From: JBGNFV01 sp049645705
GTDB taxonomy: Bacteria > Bacteroidota > Bacteroidia > Cytophagales > Cyclobacteriaceae
Direction: 5' to 3'
DNA: 64,000 bases
NCBI GenBank assembly: GCA_049645705.1
Contig: JBARUK010000068.1
Span: 183,797-247,796 of the forward strand
The notes under the pieces are model-generated. The model did not search any database. It was not told the DNA's origin and was given only the letters and a program-made list of their open reading frames with translations. The stretch's first letter is position 1; each line of letters opens with the position of its first letter. The translations under genes were made by a program, and so were the position numbers. Positions 35,024 to 44,080 of this stretch are shown piece after piece.

Positions 35024-35821
35024 ATGAGTGTAAACGAAATAAAAATACCCACAATGGCCGACATGACGGCCAAAGGTGAATCTCCGGAAGTGCTGTTCTG
35101 GGTCGGTTGTGCCGGCTCATTCGATGACCGTTACAAAGCGGTAACGAAAGCTTTTGTTAAGATCCTGAATAAGGTAGGTGTCTCTTTTGCCGTACTTGGC
35201 CAGGAAGAAAGCTGCACAGGTGACCCTGCCAGGCGTGCAGGCAATGAATTTCTTTTCCAGATGCAGGCCGTGAGCAATATCCAGGTATTGGACGGATACA
35301 ATGTAAAGAAGATTGTGACGGCCTGCCCTCACTGCTTCAATACTCTTAAAAATGAATATCCCGAACTGGGGGGTAACTATGAGGTAATCCATCATAGTAC
35401 ATTTCTGCAGCAGTTGATCAATGATGGCCGGATCACGCTCAAAGAAGGTGGTACATTCAAAGGCAGGAAAATAACCTTCCACGATAGCTGCTACCTAGGC
35501 CGGGCCAATAATGTGTACGAAGCCCCCCGTAAGGTGATAGAAGCACTGGATGCTGAGCTGGTGGAGATGAAACGCTGCCGGACAAAAGGACTATGCTGTG
35601 GTGCAGGTGGTGCTCAGATGTTTAAAGAACCCGAGCCAGGTAAAATAGACGTCAATATTGAACGTACGGAAGAAGCGCTGGCTACGGGAGCACAAACAAT
35701 AGCGGTCGGGTGTCCTTTTTGTATGACTATGATGGCCGATGGGGTAAAAAACAAAAATAAAGAGACCGAGGTACAGGTGAGAGACCTGGCCGAACTCATC
35801 GCTGAAAACGAAGGGCTGTAA
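35024..35821 (+). CDS. CCG-domain Fe-S protein (HdrB/LutA-like)
   Basis: 265 residues with two cysteine-rich CCG domains. The first is a variant: GCAGSFDDR, SCTGDPARRAGNEF, TACPHC. The second is canonical: HDSCYLGRANNVYEAP, LCCGAGGAQMF, VGCPFC. In HdrB such domains bind noncubane 4Fe-4S clusters at a catalytic or electron-exit site. It is the soluble partner of the membrane subunit encoded just upstream. A terminator follows, so the pair forms a transcription unit. Confidence 0.87.
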   Translation: MSVNEIKIPTMADMTAKGESPEVLFWVGCAGSFDDRYKAVTKAFVKILNKVGVSFAVLGQEESCTGDPARRAGNEFLFQMQAVSNIQVLDGYNVKKIVTACPHCFNTLKNEYPELGGNYEVIHHSTFLQQLINDGRITLKEGGTFKGRKITFHDSCYLGRANNVYEAPRKVIEALDAELVEMKRCRTKGLCCGAGGAQMFKEPEPGKIDVNIERTEEALATGAQTIAVGCPFCMTMMADGVKNKNKETEVQVRDLAELIAENEGL

Positions 35822-35847
35822 TTATAACAGCCCCCTCATGATCATAG

Positions 35848-35878
35848 AGCCGGAGCTGTTTAGCTACCGGCTTTTTTT
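35848..35878 (+). terminator. Terminator after the Fe-S pair
   Basis: AGCCGG (35848-35853) with CCGGCT (35867-35872), extended by AGCT/AGCT inside, then eight T. Confidence 0.85.
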
Positions 35879-35978
35879 TGGGGTAAAGGCTTTCTTTCTT
35901 GTCATCTTATTAACTGTCTGACATCAGGCCGGATCAGAAACTTATTATCTTCATGCCCGGTTATTTTTTTAACCATAA

Positions 35979-36473
35979 ATGCCATACGCCATGAATATCA
36001 CATTTGACTCCCTCAGCCCCGATGCAAGGCTCTGGATCTTCCAGGCCGACAGAAGACTTGAAACCAGCGAACAGCAGGTGATCGAAGATGAGACTGCGAT
36101 CTTCATCAAGGACTGGAAGGCGCACGGAAAGCCTCTGAAAGCTGCCTCTCGGTTGTTTTACGATCAGTTTCTGGTGATAGCCTTGGACGAAAAAGAACAG
36201 GAAGCCACCGGATGCGCGATCGATACGTCGGTAGCTTTCATAAAAGAACTGGAAAATGCCTTGCAGGTCAACTTTTTCGACCGTTCTAAAGTAGCCCTGC
36301 TACGTAATGACGAAGTGACCCTGGAAAACCTGAAGGATATAAAGAACAGGGTGAATGATGGACACATTACTGAAGACACCATGACCTTCAATAATATGGT
36401 GGAAAAGAAGAAAGACCTGGATGAGAACTGGGTGGTTCCAGCCAAAAAAAGCTGGCTTAACAGATATTTTTAG
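35979..36473 (+). CDS. Conserved hypothetical protein, 164 aa
   Basis: A soluble protein with no signal peptide. Recognisable blocks are DARLWIFQADRRL, IFIKDWKAHGKPLKAAS, QFLVIALDEKE and GCAIDTSVAFIKELE. I recall this family in many Bacteroidota genomes, sometimes labelled ABC transporter ATPase, but no Walker motifs are present and that name is not supported here. It often follows the Fe-S oxidoreductase pair, as it does here. Two ATGs (35979 and 35991) are possible starts. Confidence 0.78.
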   Translation: MPYAMNITFDSLSPDARLWIFQADRRLETSEQQVIEDETAIFIKDWKAHGKPLKAASRLFYDQFLVIALDEKEQEATGCAIDTSVAFIKELENALQVNFFDRSKVALLRNDEVTLENLKDIKNRVNDGHITEDTMTFNNMVEKKKDLDENWVVPAKKSWLNRYF

Positions 36474-36560
36474 CCGTAAAATGCCGTTAGTTCATTGAAA
36501 AATAGTTTTTTAGAGGATATTAACACGCTATTACCTTACAATAGACCTACAGTTTACCAT

Positions 36561-38582
36561 ATGAGTAGCCGTACGCTTTTATTACTACTCGCATTCCTGT
36601 TTTGTATAACAGCCTGTAACACCGGCAAAAGAGCCATCAAGAAGGGCGATAAAAAAATGGCGAATGCCGAGTTTGACCTTGCTATAGAATACTATCAGAC
36701 AGCCGCTGAAAAGAATTACCGAAAAGGCTACGCCATGTTTAAGGCCGGAGAGGCTTTACGAAAAGGCAACAAGCTGCAGGCTTCAGAACCGTACTATGCA
36801 GAGGCTATTTCTTCAGGCTATACAGAAGACAGCGTAAGGCTTGCTTATGCTTTTGCACTGAAATCTAATCGTAAATATAAGGAAGCAAAAGGTCAGTTTG
36901 ATAAAATCAGCGCTTCAGGTACGGTAGAAAGAGTAGTAGCCCGGGCTAATAATGAGCTCAATAACCTTGATAAACTGGAAAAGCTGGAGGAAAAGGAGAC
37001 GTTTTACCGGGTCAAAAACCTGGAAGATGTGAATACGCCTTTTGCGGATTATTCTCCTATCTATTTTAATAATCAACTATACTTTGTATCTGCCAGAAAA
37101 GACAATAAGGAGTCTAAAGATACCGGCACGCCATTTACGGATATATTCGTAGTAGACAGTAAGGGTGCTGTGGTGGATATGAGTACGATAAAGCCTTTGG
37201 AAGGAGATATAAACGAAGAAGGCATTCATGAAGGGTCACTTACCTTTAGTCGTGATGGACGCACGATGGTTTTTGCCAAGGGTAATTCCGGCAAGAGAAA
37301 AGGTAAGTCAGATGTTCATCTGTACATCACTCGCTACCGGAATAAGAAATGGTCTAAGCCGGTCATGCTCAACATAAATGATCCGGATGCCTGGACGTCA
37401 ACCCCTGCATTCAGCCGTGATGGACGTACGCTTTACTTTGCTTCTAACCGCGAGGGCGGCTATGGCGGTAATGATATCTATAGTGCACGTATGGATGGCA
37501 GAGGGCGCTTTTCTAACCTGAAAAATCTGGGACCTGAGATCAATACAGCAGGCAACGAGATGTTCCCCTACATCAGTAATGATGGGAAGCTCTTCTTCAG
37601 TTCAGACGGACACCCCGGCTTTGGTGGATTGGACCTATTTCAGGCGGAAAGGTCTGGCGGAAAGGTCTCTATTCAAAATATGGGTACGCCAATCAATAGT
37701 AGCTATGATGATTTCGGCTTGTATCTTTTTGACCCGGCTAAGGGCTGGTTTACCAGCAATCGCCCGGATGGAAAGGGTGGTGATGATATCTATACTTTCG
37801 TCAATAACGATCCTGATCTTAAGATCGTTAACTACATACTGGCAGGCCTGACAAAAACCACCGGAGCAAAAGATTCTCTTCAGAATCTGCCACTGGTGAA
37901 CGTGAAGCTCCTGGATGCCGAAGAGAATATTCTGGAAGAGACTACCTCTAACCGTGGCGCCCAGTTCCAGTTCAGGGTATACCCTGAAGAGGATTATGTA
38001 CTCATAGGCGAACGACCGGACTATTTTACCACACGGCTGGAGTTCTCTACCAAAGGCCGTTCGGTACCTAAAGAGGATCTTACCGAAATGGTAACGAATG
38101 TACGGTTTGATACTATCCTGGTTCTGGACCAGATCATCCTGGAGCGTTCTATCGTATTAGAAAATATCTATTACGACCTCGACAAGTGGGATATCCGCCC
38201 GGATGCCGCACAGGAATTGGATAAATTGGTAAATATCCTGAAAGATAACCCTCAGATCCGTATTGAGTTGAGCTCGCATACTGATAGCCGGGCCGATGAT
38301 GACTATAACGATGTGCTGTCTCAGCGCCGGGCTGAGTCTGCCGTGGAGTATATTATAAACCAGGGCATAGAGCCGCAACGACTTCGGGCTAAAGGTTATG
38401 GTGAACAACGTCTGATCGTTAAAAATGCACAGACTGAAGCACAACACCAGCGAAACCGCCGTACAGAATTTAAGGTGATCGAGTACAACAAAGACATGGC
38501 CAATCAGCAGGGTGAGGAAGAAGAGGCTGATGACGGCACCTTCAACGAAGACAGGTACTTCAATAATGAAGACGATCAATAA
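36561..38582 (+). CDS. PorE-like lipoprotein (TPR, propeller, regulatory and OmpA domains)
   Basis: 673 residues from the ATG at 36561, which gives a lipoprotein signal with lipobox FCITAC. The order of parts is TPR repeats (about 35-140), a WD40/PD40-type propeller (about 160-410, with FSRDGRTMVFA, FSRDGRTLYFASN and ISNDGKLFFSSDG), a carboxypeptidase-regulatory-like domain (about 430-520) and an OmpA domain (about 545-650, SSHTDSRADDDYN and RRTEFKVIEY). Porphyromonas PorE, which links the type IX system to peptidoglycan, has exactly this arrangement. Paralogues with it are common in the phylum, so the assignment is likely but not certain. The TTG at 36495 is less likely as a start. Confidence 0.72.
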   Translation: MSSRTLLLLLAFLFCITACNTGKRAIKKGDKKMANAEFDLAIEYYQTAAEKNYRKGYAMFKAGEALRKGNKLQASEPYYAEAISSGYTEDSVRLAYAFALKSNRKYKEAKGQFDKISASGTVERVVARANNELNNLDKLEKLEEKETFYRVKNLEDVNTPFADYSPIYFNNQLYFVSARKDNKESKDTGTPFTDIFVVDSKGAVVDMSTIKPLEGDINEEGIHEGSLTFSRDGRTMVFAKGNSGKRKGKSDVHLYITRYRNKKWSKPVMLNINDPDAWTSTPAFSRDGRTLYFASNREGGYGGNDIYSARMDGRGRFSNLKNLGPEINTAGNEMFPYISNDGKLFFSSDGHPGFGGLDLFQAERSGGKVSIQNMGTPINSSYDDFGLYLFDPAKGWFTSNRPDGKGGDDIYTFVNNDPDLKIVNYILAGLTKTTGAKDSLQNLPLVNVKLLDAEENILEETTSNRGAQFQFRVYPEEDYVLIGERPDYFTTRLEFSTKGRSVPKEDLTEMVTNVRFDTILVLDQIILERSIVLENIYYDLDKWDIRPDAAQELDKLVNILKDNPQIRIELSSHTDSRADDDYNDVLSQRRAESAVEYIINQGIEPQRLRAKGYGEQRLIVKNAQTEAQHQRNRRTEFKVIEYNKDMANQQGEEEEADDGTFNEDRYFNNEDDQ

Positions 38583-38604
38583 AAAGGAATTTTTCAGTAT
38601 AAAG

Positions 38605-38629
38605 GCCTCCCATCAGGGAGGCTTTTTTA
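38605..38629 (+). terminator. Terminator after the PorE-like gene
   Basis: GCCTCCC (38605-38611) with GGGAGGC (38616-38622), then TTTTTT. Confidence 0.82.
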
Positions 38630-38653
38630 TTTTTGCATAAATCACATACTGAT

Positions 38654-39817
38654 ATGCAGGACCGATATGCCAGACGCGGGGTTTCCGCCGATAAAGAAGA
38701 TGTGCACAACGCCATTAAAAAGGTAGATAAAGGGTTATTTCCTAAAGCCTTTTGTAAGATCGTTCCAGATCTGCTATCGGGGGATGAGGAGTGGTGCACC
38801 ATTATGCACGCAGATGGAGCAGGTACTAAGTCATCCCTGGCTTATATGTACTGGAAGGAAACAGGCGATCTTTCTGTCTGGAAAGGCATAGCGCAGGATG
38901 CCATTATCATGAATACCGACGACCTGCTTTGCGTAGGCGCTACCGGCCCTATACTTCTGTCCAGCACCATAGGCAGAAATAAATCGCTGGTGCCGGGAGA
39001 GGTTATTTCTGCCCTTATAAACGGTACGGAAGAAGTATTGCAGATGCTGCGAGACCACGGAATAGACATAATCAGTACAGGAGGCGAAACAGCGGACTTG
39101 GGCGACCTTGTACGAACGGTAGTGGTAGACAGCACGGTCACGGCCCGCATGCGCAGAGAAGAGGTTATCAGTAACCATACCATTACTCCGGGTGATGTAA
39201 TAGTGGGTCTGGCATCTTTCGGCCAAGCTACTTATGAAGATGAATACAACGGAGGAATGGGTAGTAACGGCCTGACCTCGGCCCGCCATGACTTTTTTGA
39301 TAAGTCTCTTGCTACAAAATATCCCGAAAGTTTTGACCCTTCCGTTCCGGAAGACCTCGTCTACAGTGGGTCGCATAGCCTGACGGGTAAAATAGAGGGT
39401 GTACCGGTAGATGCAGGTAAGCTTGTACTGTCTCCTACCCGTACCTATGCCCCTGTTATGAAGAAGGTACTGGAAGAGCTAAGAAAACAGATACACGGCA
39501 TCATACATTGTAGCGGCGGGGCCCAAACGAAGGTTCTGCATTTTGTGGATGACCTGCACATTATCAAGGATAATCTCTTTGACACGCCACCGCTGTTCCG
39601 CGAAATTCAGAAGGAAAGTGCCACGGACTGGAAAGAGATGTACAAAGTGTTCAATATGGGCCATCGTATGGAAATATACCTGCCCGAAGAATATGCTCAG
39701 AAGGTCATTGATATAAGTCGTTCATTTGGTGTGGAAGCCAGGGTGATCGGACGTGTAGAAGCTTCGGAAACCAAGCAACTGACGGTCCGGTCGGCACACG
39801 GTGAATTCAAATACTGA
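38654..39817 (+). CDS. purM: PurM-like AIR synthase family protein
   Basis: 387 residues from the ATG at 38654 (MQDRYARRGVSADKEDVHNA); an earlier TTG lies close to the terminator and is unlikely. The PurM fold shows the nucleotide region HADGAGTKSSLAYMYWK, DDLLCVGATGPILLSSTIGRN (quoted in part) and STGGETADLGDLV. PurM closes the imidazole ring of AIR in purine synthesis. The family here is slightly longer than E. coli PurM (345), as I recall for Bacteroidota. No other purine gene is adjacent. A related AIR-synthase-like protein is the alternative. Confidence 0.82.
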   Translation: MQDRYARRGVSADKEDVHNAIKKVDKGLFPKAFCKIVPDLLSGDEEWCTIMHADGAGTKSSLAYMYWKETGDLSVWKGIAQDAIIMNTDDLLCVGATGPILLSSTIGRNKSLVPGEVISALINGTEEVLQMLRDHGIDIISTGGETADLGDLVRTVVVDSTVTARMRREEVISNHTITPGDVIVGLASFGQATYEDEYNGGMGSNGLTSARHDFFDKSLATKYPESFDPSVPEDLVYSGSHSLTGKIEGVPVDAGKLVLSPTRTYAPVMKKVLEELRKQIHGIIHCSGGAQTKVLHFVDDLHIIKDNLFDTPPLFREIQKESATDWKEMYKVFNMGHRMEIYLPEEYAQKVIDISRSFGVEARVIGRVEASETKQLTVRSAHGEFKY

Positions 39818-39850
39818 TCTGCCGAATCCTTATACCGCTATCTGAAAAGA

Positions 39851-39889
39851 AAAAGAGGTTGACCGCTGTTTGCAGTCAACCTCTTTTTT
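39851..39889. terminator. Bidirectional terminator between purM and the M1 peptidase
   Basis: A 13-bp perfect stem AAAAGAGGTTGAC (39851-39863) with GTCAACCTCTTTT (39875-39887), with A and T runs at the two ends. Confidence 0.88.
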
Positions 39890-39907
39890 ATTTTATCCTG
39901 ATGAACC

Positions 39908-42214
39908 TCAGGGATTGCTCCTATTGTCCTTTTTCTGCATCGGATTCGCTTCTTTTTTCTCCTTAAACAGGTCGAAACGACTTGGTGTTTCTACCCGAGG
40001 CCATACATTATTAGTCAGGTCTATATCAGCAGTTTCCTTGTCAGGGTCCATGACAATGCGCTCCAATGTTTTCTTCGTAGCGAAAACCTTGGTGGCCTCA
40101 TCCTCATTCATTCTCCATATCTCAGCAGGAATGTACATCTCTTCTATACTGCCGTCTGCATAGTAAAACTCCAGTATCAGAGGCATCACCAGCCCGCCCT
40201 CATTACGGAAGGTTACTTCATAGAAGTTATAGCCTTCTTTCAGCAGAGCCTTTTCGCGATTGTTAAGGGTAGACAGAAACTCTTTGTACTCCTGTACATC
40301 ACTTTTGGTAACGTTGAGATCGTCGTAGGAATTATAGAAATCCTTCATCTCGGGCTTAGCCTCTACGATAGTTTCCGGCACGTCCTTCTCATTATTCATC
40401 TGCGTCACTGTCTTCTCACTGTCACGCTGAGTCCTGGCTATAGCTTTTTCTATCTCAGGGTTCATGGTGTTAAGAGTATACAGCTTTACGTCAGCCACGG
40501 TCATATCTACCGGATCTATGCCATAGAACCAACCTCTCCAGTACCAGTCAAGATCTACACCACTGGCATCTTCCATCGTACGGAAGAAGTCTTCGGGAGT
40601 AGGATGCTTAAAGGCCCATCTTTCGGCATATTCTTTAAAGGCATAATCGAAAAGATCGCGACCCATAACCGTTTCACGCAGCACGTTAAGGGCTGTAGCG
40701 GGCTTAGCGTAAGCATTATTTCCGAACTGAACTATGTTCTCAGAGTTGGTCATGATCGGCTCCAGCTGGTCCGGGCTACTCTTCATGTAATCTACGATCT
40801 TATGCGCCGGTCCTCTTCTTGAAGGATAGTTGCGGTCCCACTCCTGTTCGGCTATAAACTGTACGAAGGTGTTAAGCCCCTCATCGAGCCAGGTCCACTG
40901 ACGCTCGTCGCTGTTGACGATCATGGGAAAGAAGTTATGGCCGACTTCGTGGATGATCACACCGATCATACCATACTTAGTCCGGCTGGAATAGGTGCCA
41001 TCTTTTTCGGGCCTGCCGAAGTTGAAGCATATCATCGGGTATTCCATACCGATATCGTCCGCATGTACGCTGATGGCCTTGGGGTAAGGATAGTCGATGG
41101 TCATACGTGAGTAGACCTTAAGGGTATGGGCCACTACTTCAGTAGAATGGTGCTCCCACAGGGGGTTTCCTTCTTTAGGGTAGTAAGACATGGCCATCAC
41201 ATTTTTACCGTTGAGGTCCACTGCCATAGCGTCCCATATGAATTTGCGTGAAGAGGCAAATGCAAAGTCACGCACGCTGTCTGCCTGGAAAACCCAGGTG
41301 GATTTACCCTTTGTCTTCTTCTTTTCGAGCTTAGTAGCTTCTGATTGGGTACGAATGATAACAGGCTTGTCGAAAGACTGCTTTGCCTGCTCCCACCGAT
41401 CCATTTCTTTTTCTGTAAGTACATCACCCGGATTCTGAAGCGTTCCGGTGGAGCCTACCATATGGTCTGCTGGGACAGTAATGCTGACTTCGTAATTACC
41501 AAATGGCAGAGCAAACTCGCCGCGCCCATGGAACTGCTTGTTTTGCCAGCCTTCGAAGTCACTATAGACGGCCATCCTGGGAAAGAACTGGGCTATGGTA
41601 TACAGGTAGTTCTCATCTTCCTCGAAGTACTCGTACCCTGAGCGACCGCCCATATACAGCCGGTCATTGATGTTGTAAGACCAGTCTATACCAAAGGCAA
41701 AGGTTTCGCCCGGCTTCAGAGGTTCTTCCATCTCTACCCGCATCATGGTCTTATTGATGGTATAGTCCAGGTCACCACCATTTATATCGTTTACACCATT
41801 GATCTTAAACCCACCGTCGAAATCATATCCTATGATGCCCTGAAGGTCCTCAAGTCCGGTTTCGTCATCGATCTTATTTGTAGATATCTTGTAGGTATCT
41901 GAATCATTGGCGCGGACGTTCTGATCGAGTTGTACCCAGAGGTACTCCAGGACGTCCGGTGAGTTATTAGTATAAGTTATAGTCTCGGAGCCAATGATCC
42001 GCTGGTTTTCATCGTCCAGCTCTATGTCCATTTTATAGTCAGCCTGTTGCTGCCAGTACTGGTGGCCCGGTGCCCCTGAAGCAGTACGGTACACATTTGG
42101 CGATCTGAGCTCAGTGTCGAGCTGCTCGAACTTGTTACCGTGGTTAGATGTATTCTGGGCGAAAGAAAGTAGGGGTGAAAGTGCTATTACAAGCGCGAGA
42201 AAAATTCTACCCAT
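39908..42214 (-). CDS. M1-family zinc metallopeptidase
   Basis: About 768 residues from the ATG at 42214, with a signal peptide (MGRIFLALVIALSPLLSFA). The aminopeptidase N-type zinc site is HEVGHNFF, with the third ligand Glu in WLDEGLNTF 18 residues on. The upstream substrate-binding block DDIGMEYPM corresponds to GAMEN. After the catalytic domain there is a C-terminal region of about 200 residues without a sorting domain. It is an exported, probably periplasmic, peptidase. It lies 14 bp downstream of the hupE-like gene and is likely co-transcribed with it. Confidence 0.9.
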   Translation of the reverse strand: MGRIFLALVIALSPLLSFAQNTSNHGNKFEQLDTELRSPNVYRTASGAPGHQYWQQQADYKMDIELDDENQRIIGSETITYTNNSPDVLEYLWVQLDQNVRANDSDTYKISTNKIDDETGLEDLQGIIGYDFDGGFKINGVNDINGGDLDYTINKTMMRVEMEEPLKPGETFAFGIDWSYNINDRLYMGGRSGYEYFEEDENYLYTIAQFFPRMAVYSDFEGWQNKQFHGRGEFALPFGNYEVSITVPADHMVGSTGTLQNPGDVLTEKEMDRWEQAKQSFDKPVIIRTQSEATKLEKKKTKGKSTWVFQADSVRDFAFASSRKFIWDAMAVDLNGKNVMAMSYYPKEGNPLWEHHSTEVVAHTLKVYSRMTIDYPYPKAISVHADDIGMEYPMICFNFGRPEKDGTYSSRTKYGMIGVIIHEVGHNFFPMIVNSDERQWTWLDEGLNTFVQFIAEQEWDRNYPSRRGPAHKIVDYMKSSPDQLEPIMTNSENIVQFGNNAYAKPATALNVLRETVMGRDLFDYAFKEYAERWAFKHPTPEDFFRTMEDASGVDLDWYWRGWFYGIDPVDMTVADVKLYTLNTMNPEIEKAIARTQRDSEKTVTQMNNEKDVPETIVEAKPEMKDFYNSYDDLNVTKSDVQEYKEFLSTLNNREKALLKEGYNFYEVTFRNEGGLVMPLILEFYYADGSIEEMYIPAEIWRMNEDEATKVFATKKTLERIVMDPDKETADIDLTNNVWPRVETPSRFDLFKEKKEANPMQKKDNRSNP

Positions 42215-42228
42215 TTTAAGATTATAGT

Positions 42229-42813
42229 TTACCAAAATTTATTTTCTATCATCAATACAAGAGAGATCCCGGCAATAGCAGATGATATGATCGTATTCCA
42301 TTGCTTGCGGGAAGCCCCAAAGAGACCTATAAATATAAAGGATATGAATAAAAAAACTGCTACAATTATTATCTGAGCGGCCTCGATACCCAGATTAAAG
42401 GCAAACAATTGCTCTCCGATATTTTTTCTGAGGCCAAGAAGGCCTCTTAACACATTGGCAAAGCCCATCCCGTGGATAAGACCGAATACGCCTGCGAAAA
42501 CATAATTGATCTGCAAAAAAGATCCTTTTCGGCCAAAATCTTTCTTGAAAAGATTACCAACTGCGGTGACAAATATGGTGACAGGAATCAAAAACTCTAC
42601 CAGGCTTGTTTTGACTCTAATAATGTCAAAAACACTGAGGGCTAAGGTAATGGAGTGTCCGATAGTAAATGCCGTTACCAGTATCAGTACCTTGCGCCAG
42701 TCTCTGAGTTGGTAAACAGCACAGAGGGCACATATAAATATAATGTGATCGATTCCTTCGATGTCCAGAATGTGGTCTATCCCCAGCTTAAAATAAAGGG
42801 AAAAGGTATCCAT
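42229..42813 (-). CDS. HupE/UreJ-family membrane protein
   Basis: 194 residues with five or six membrane helices and the conserved histidine blocks GIDHILDIEGIDHIIF at the N-terminus, TAFTIGHSITLALS and GLIHGMGFAN. HupE/UreJ proteins are linked to nickel or cobalt uptake in hydrogenase and urease clusters, but neither enzyme is encoded here. I recall this Bacteroidota subgroup next to an M1 peptidase and a DUF6702 protein, as in this window. Metal transport is inferred from the family. Confidence 0.85.
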   Translation of the reverse strand: MDTFSLYFKLGIDHILDIEGIDHIIFICALCAVYQLRDWRKVLILVTAFTIGHSITLALSVFDIIRVKTSLVEFLIPVTIFVTAVGNLFKKDFGRKGSFLQINYVFAGVFGLIHGMGFANVLRGLLGLRKNIGEQLFAFNLGIEAAQIIIVAVFLFISFIFIGLFGASRKQWNTIISSAIAGISLVLMIENKFW

Positions 42814-42936
42814 AAATAAGGCTTCGATTTATGATTCAATTTTTTGAAGCCCTAAAATTGCACAAAAATTAAGGAACGCTCATAATCGGCGCGTGATTTG
42901 TAGTGTCTTTAGAGAAAATTTTATCCGGTACAGAAT

Positions 42937-43422
42937 ATGAAAATGGTCCTGCTTACTTTATTACTTCTCGCCCGAACGTTCATGCACCCGTTTCATGTGG
43001 GTGTAGCTGAAATAGCGTATGATGAAGAAGAGCAGGTGATCCAGGTTAGCCAACGCATGTTTTCTGATGATCTTGAGAAAGGGATCAGCAGGGCGTATGG
43101 TATCTCATTTGATATAATCGCAGCCGGTGAGGAAAAGCGCGACTCACTGGTGCTTATATATCTGAATGATCACTTTCATGTAAAACAGGAAGGCAAGCGC
43201 CTGCCTATCAATTACCTGGGAAGTGAGTTGGCAGAGGAAGCTCTCTGGGCCTATTTTGAAGTACCGGCCAGCTCTACACAAGGTCTCACGCTGAGGAACA
43301 CTCTGCTGTTCCATCAATTTGATGACCAACAGAACCTGGTGCACATCACTGTGGGCAAGGACATGAAAAGCTACCTGTTTACACCAGAAGATAAGGAGCA
43401 GCCTATTTTTGCCCAGGACTGA
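42937..43422 (+). CDS. DUF6702 exported protein
   Basis: 161 residues. A short hydrophobic N-terminus (MKMVLLTLLLLARTFM) is followed at once by HPFHVGVAEIAYDEEE, the signature of DUF6702, then a beta-rich domain with QRMFSDDLEKGI and NTLLFHQFDDQQNLVHI. It is probably periplasmic. Function unknown. The His-rich start beside a HupE-type transporter could point to metal handling, but this is inference. Its 3' end overlaps the convergent 2H phosphoesterase gene by 20 bp. Confidence 0.8.
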   Translation: MKMVLLTLLLLARTFMHPFHVGVAEIAYDEEEQVIQVSQRMFSDDLEKGISRAYGISFDIIAAGEEKRDSLVLIYLNDHFHVKQEGKRLPINYLGSELAEEALWAYFEVPASSTQGLTLRNTLLFHQFDDQQNLVHITVGKDMKSYLFTPEDKEQPIFAQD

Positions 43423-43969
43423 AAGGGTAGTTACGGTATATATCCCATTTGCCACCTGTATTCCTGAGCAGGGTCAGGGCATTAGCTTCGAATCTATATT
43501 CTATGGCCTTATCTTTTACATCTTCCCATGCAGCATAGAAATCAGCCTTTCGCAGATCGCGGAAGGCTACAGTCATGTGGGGCCTGAAGGCTCTGTCTTT
43601 ATAGTTGGCATTTAAAATATTCAGCCGCGTACGCACAGTGGTTACTAATGTTTTTTGAGCACGGGACATGGCCGGGTTATCCGGAATATCCAAGTAAATG
43701 ACTCTTGGAGCAAAGCTTCCGTAACCATCTATTTGCACATCAAAAACGGGTACAGTTAGGGCAAACTCTGCCAAAACATCGTGCAGAATGGCTTCTTTTT
43801 TAGTCTTCCACCGAAAGGGCATATGGAGTGTGATATGAGCCGGGCTTCTAAGAGCTGCTTTTGTCTGGTACTTTTCCCGGAAATATTCTTTTATCCCTGT
43901 GACTTCCTTACGGATACTTTCAGAGGGTAGAATAGCCAGAAAATAAAGTATATGCTCACTTTTTGCCAT
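43403..43969 (-). CDS. 2'-5' RNA ligase family (2H phosphoesterase) protein
   Basis: 188 residues from the ATG at 43969 (MAKSEHILYFLAILPSESIR); a 20-codon upstream extension has no family similarity. The two catalytic His-x-Thr motifs are AHITLHMPF and PHMTVAFRD. Members act on 2',3'-cyclic or 2'-5' phosphodiester bonds in RNA or nucleotides; the substrate of this one is unknown. It stands alone and overlaps the convergent DUF6702 gene at its end. Confidence 0.88.
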   Translation of the reverse strand: MAKSEHILYFLAILPSESIRKEVTGIKEYFREKYQTKAALRSPAHITLHMPFRWKTKKEAILHDVLAEFALTVPVFDVQIDGYGSFAPRVIYLDIPDNPAMSRAQKTLVTTVRTRLNILNANYKDRAFRPHMTVAFRDLRKADFYAAWEDVKDKAIEYRFEANALTLLRNTGGKWDIYRNYPFSPGQK

Positions 43970-44080
43970 GCTTACATCATTCTCTGAAAATGTAAAGCAA
44001 AAGAAGAGGGGATGGTTTTTACCGGTCAATAAATCATTACATTTCTTTATTAATCCGGGTGAACCGCGTTACTTTATCCT

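Noticed and set aside
35979..36473. ABC transporter ATPase for the 164-residue protein
   Set aside because: No Walker A, Walker B or signature motif is present; only a label recalled from other genomes.
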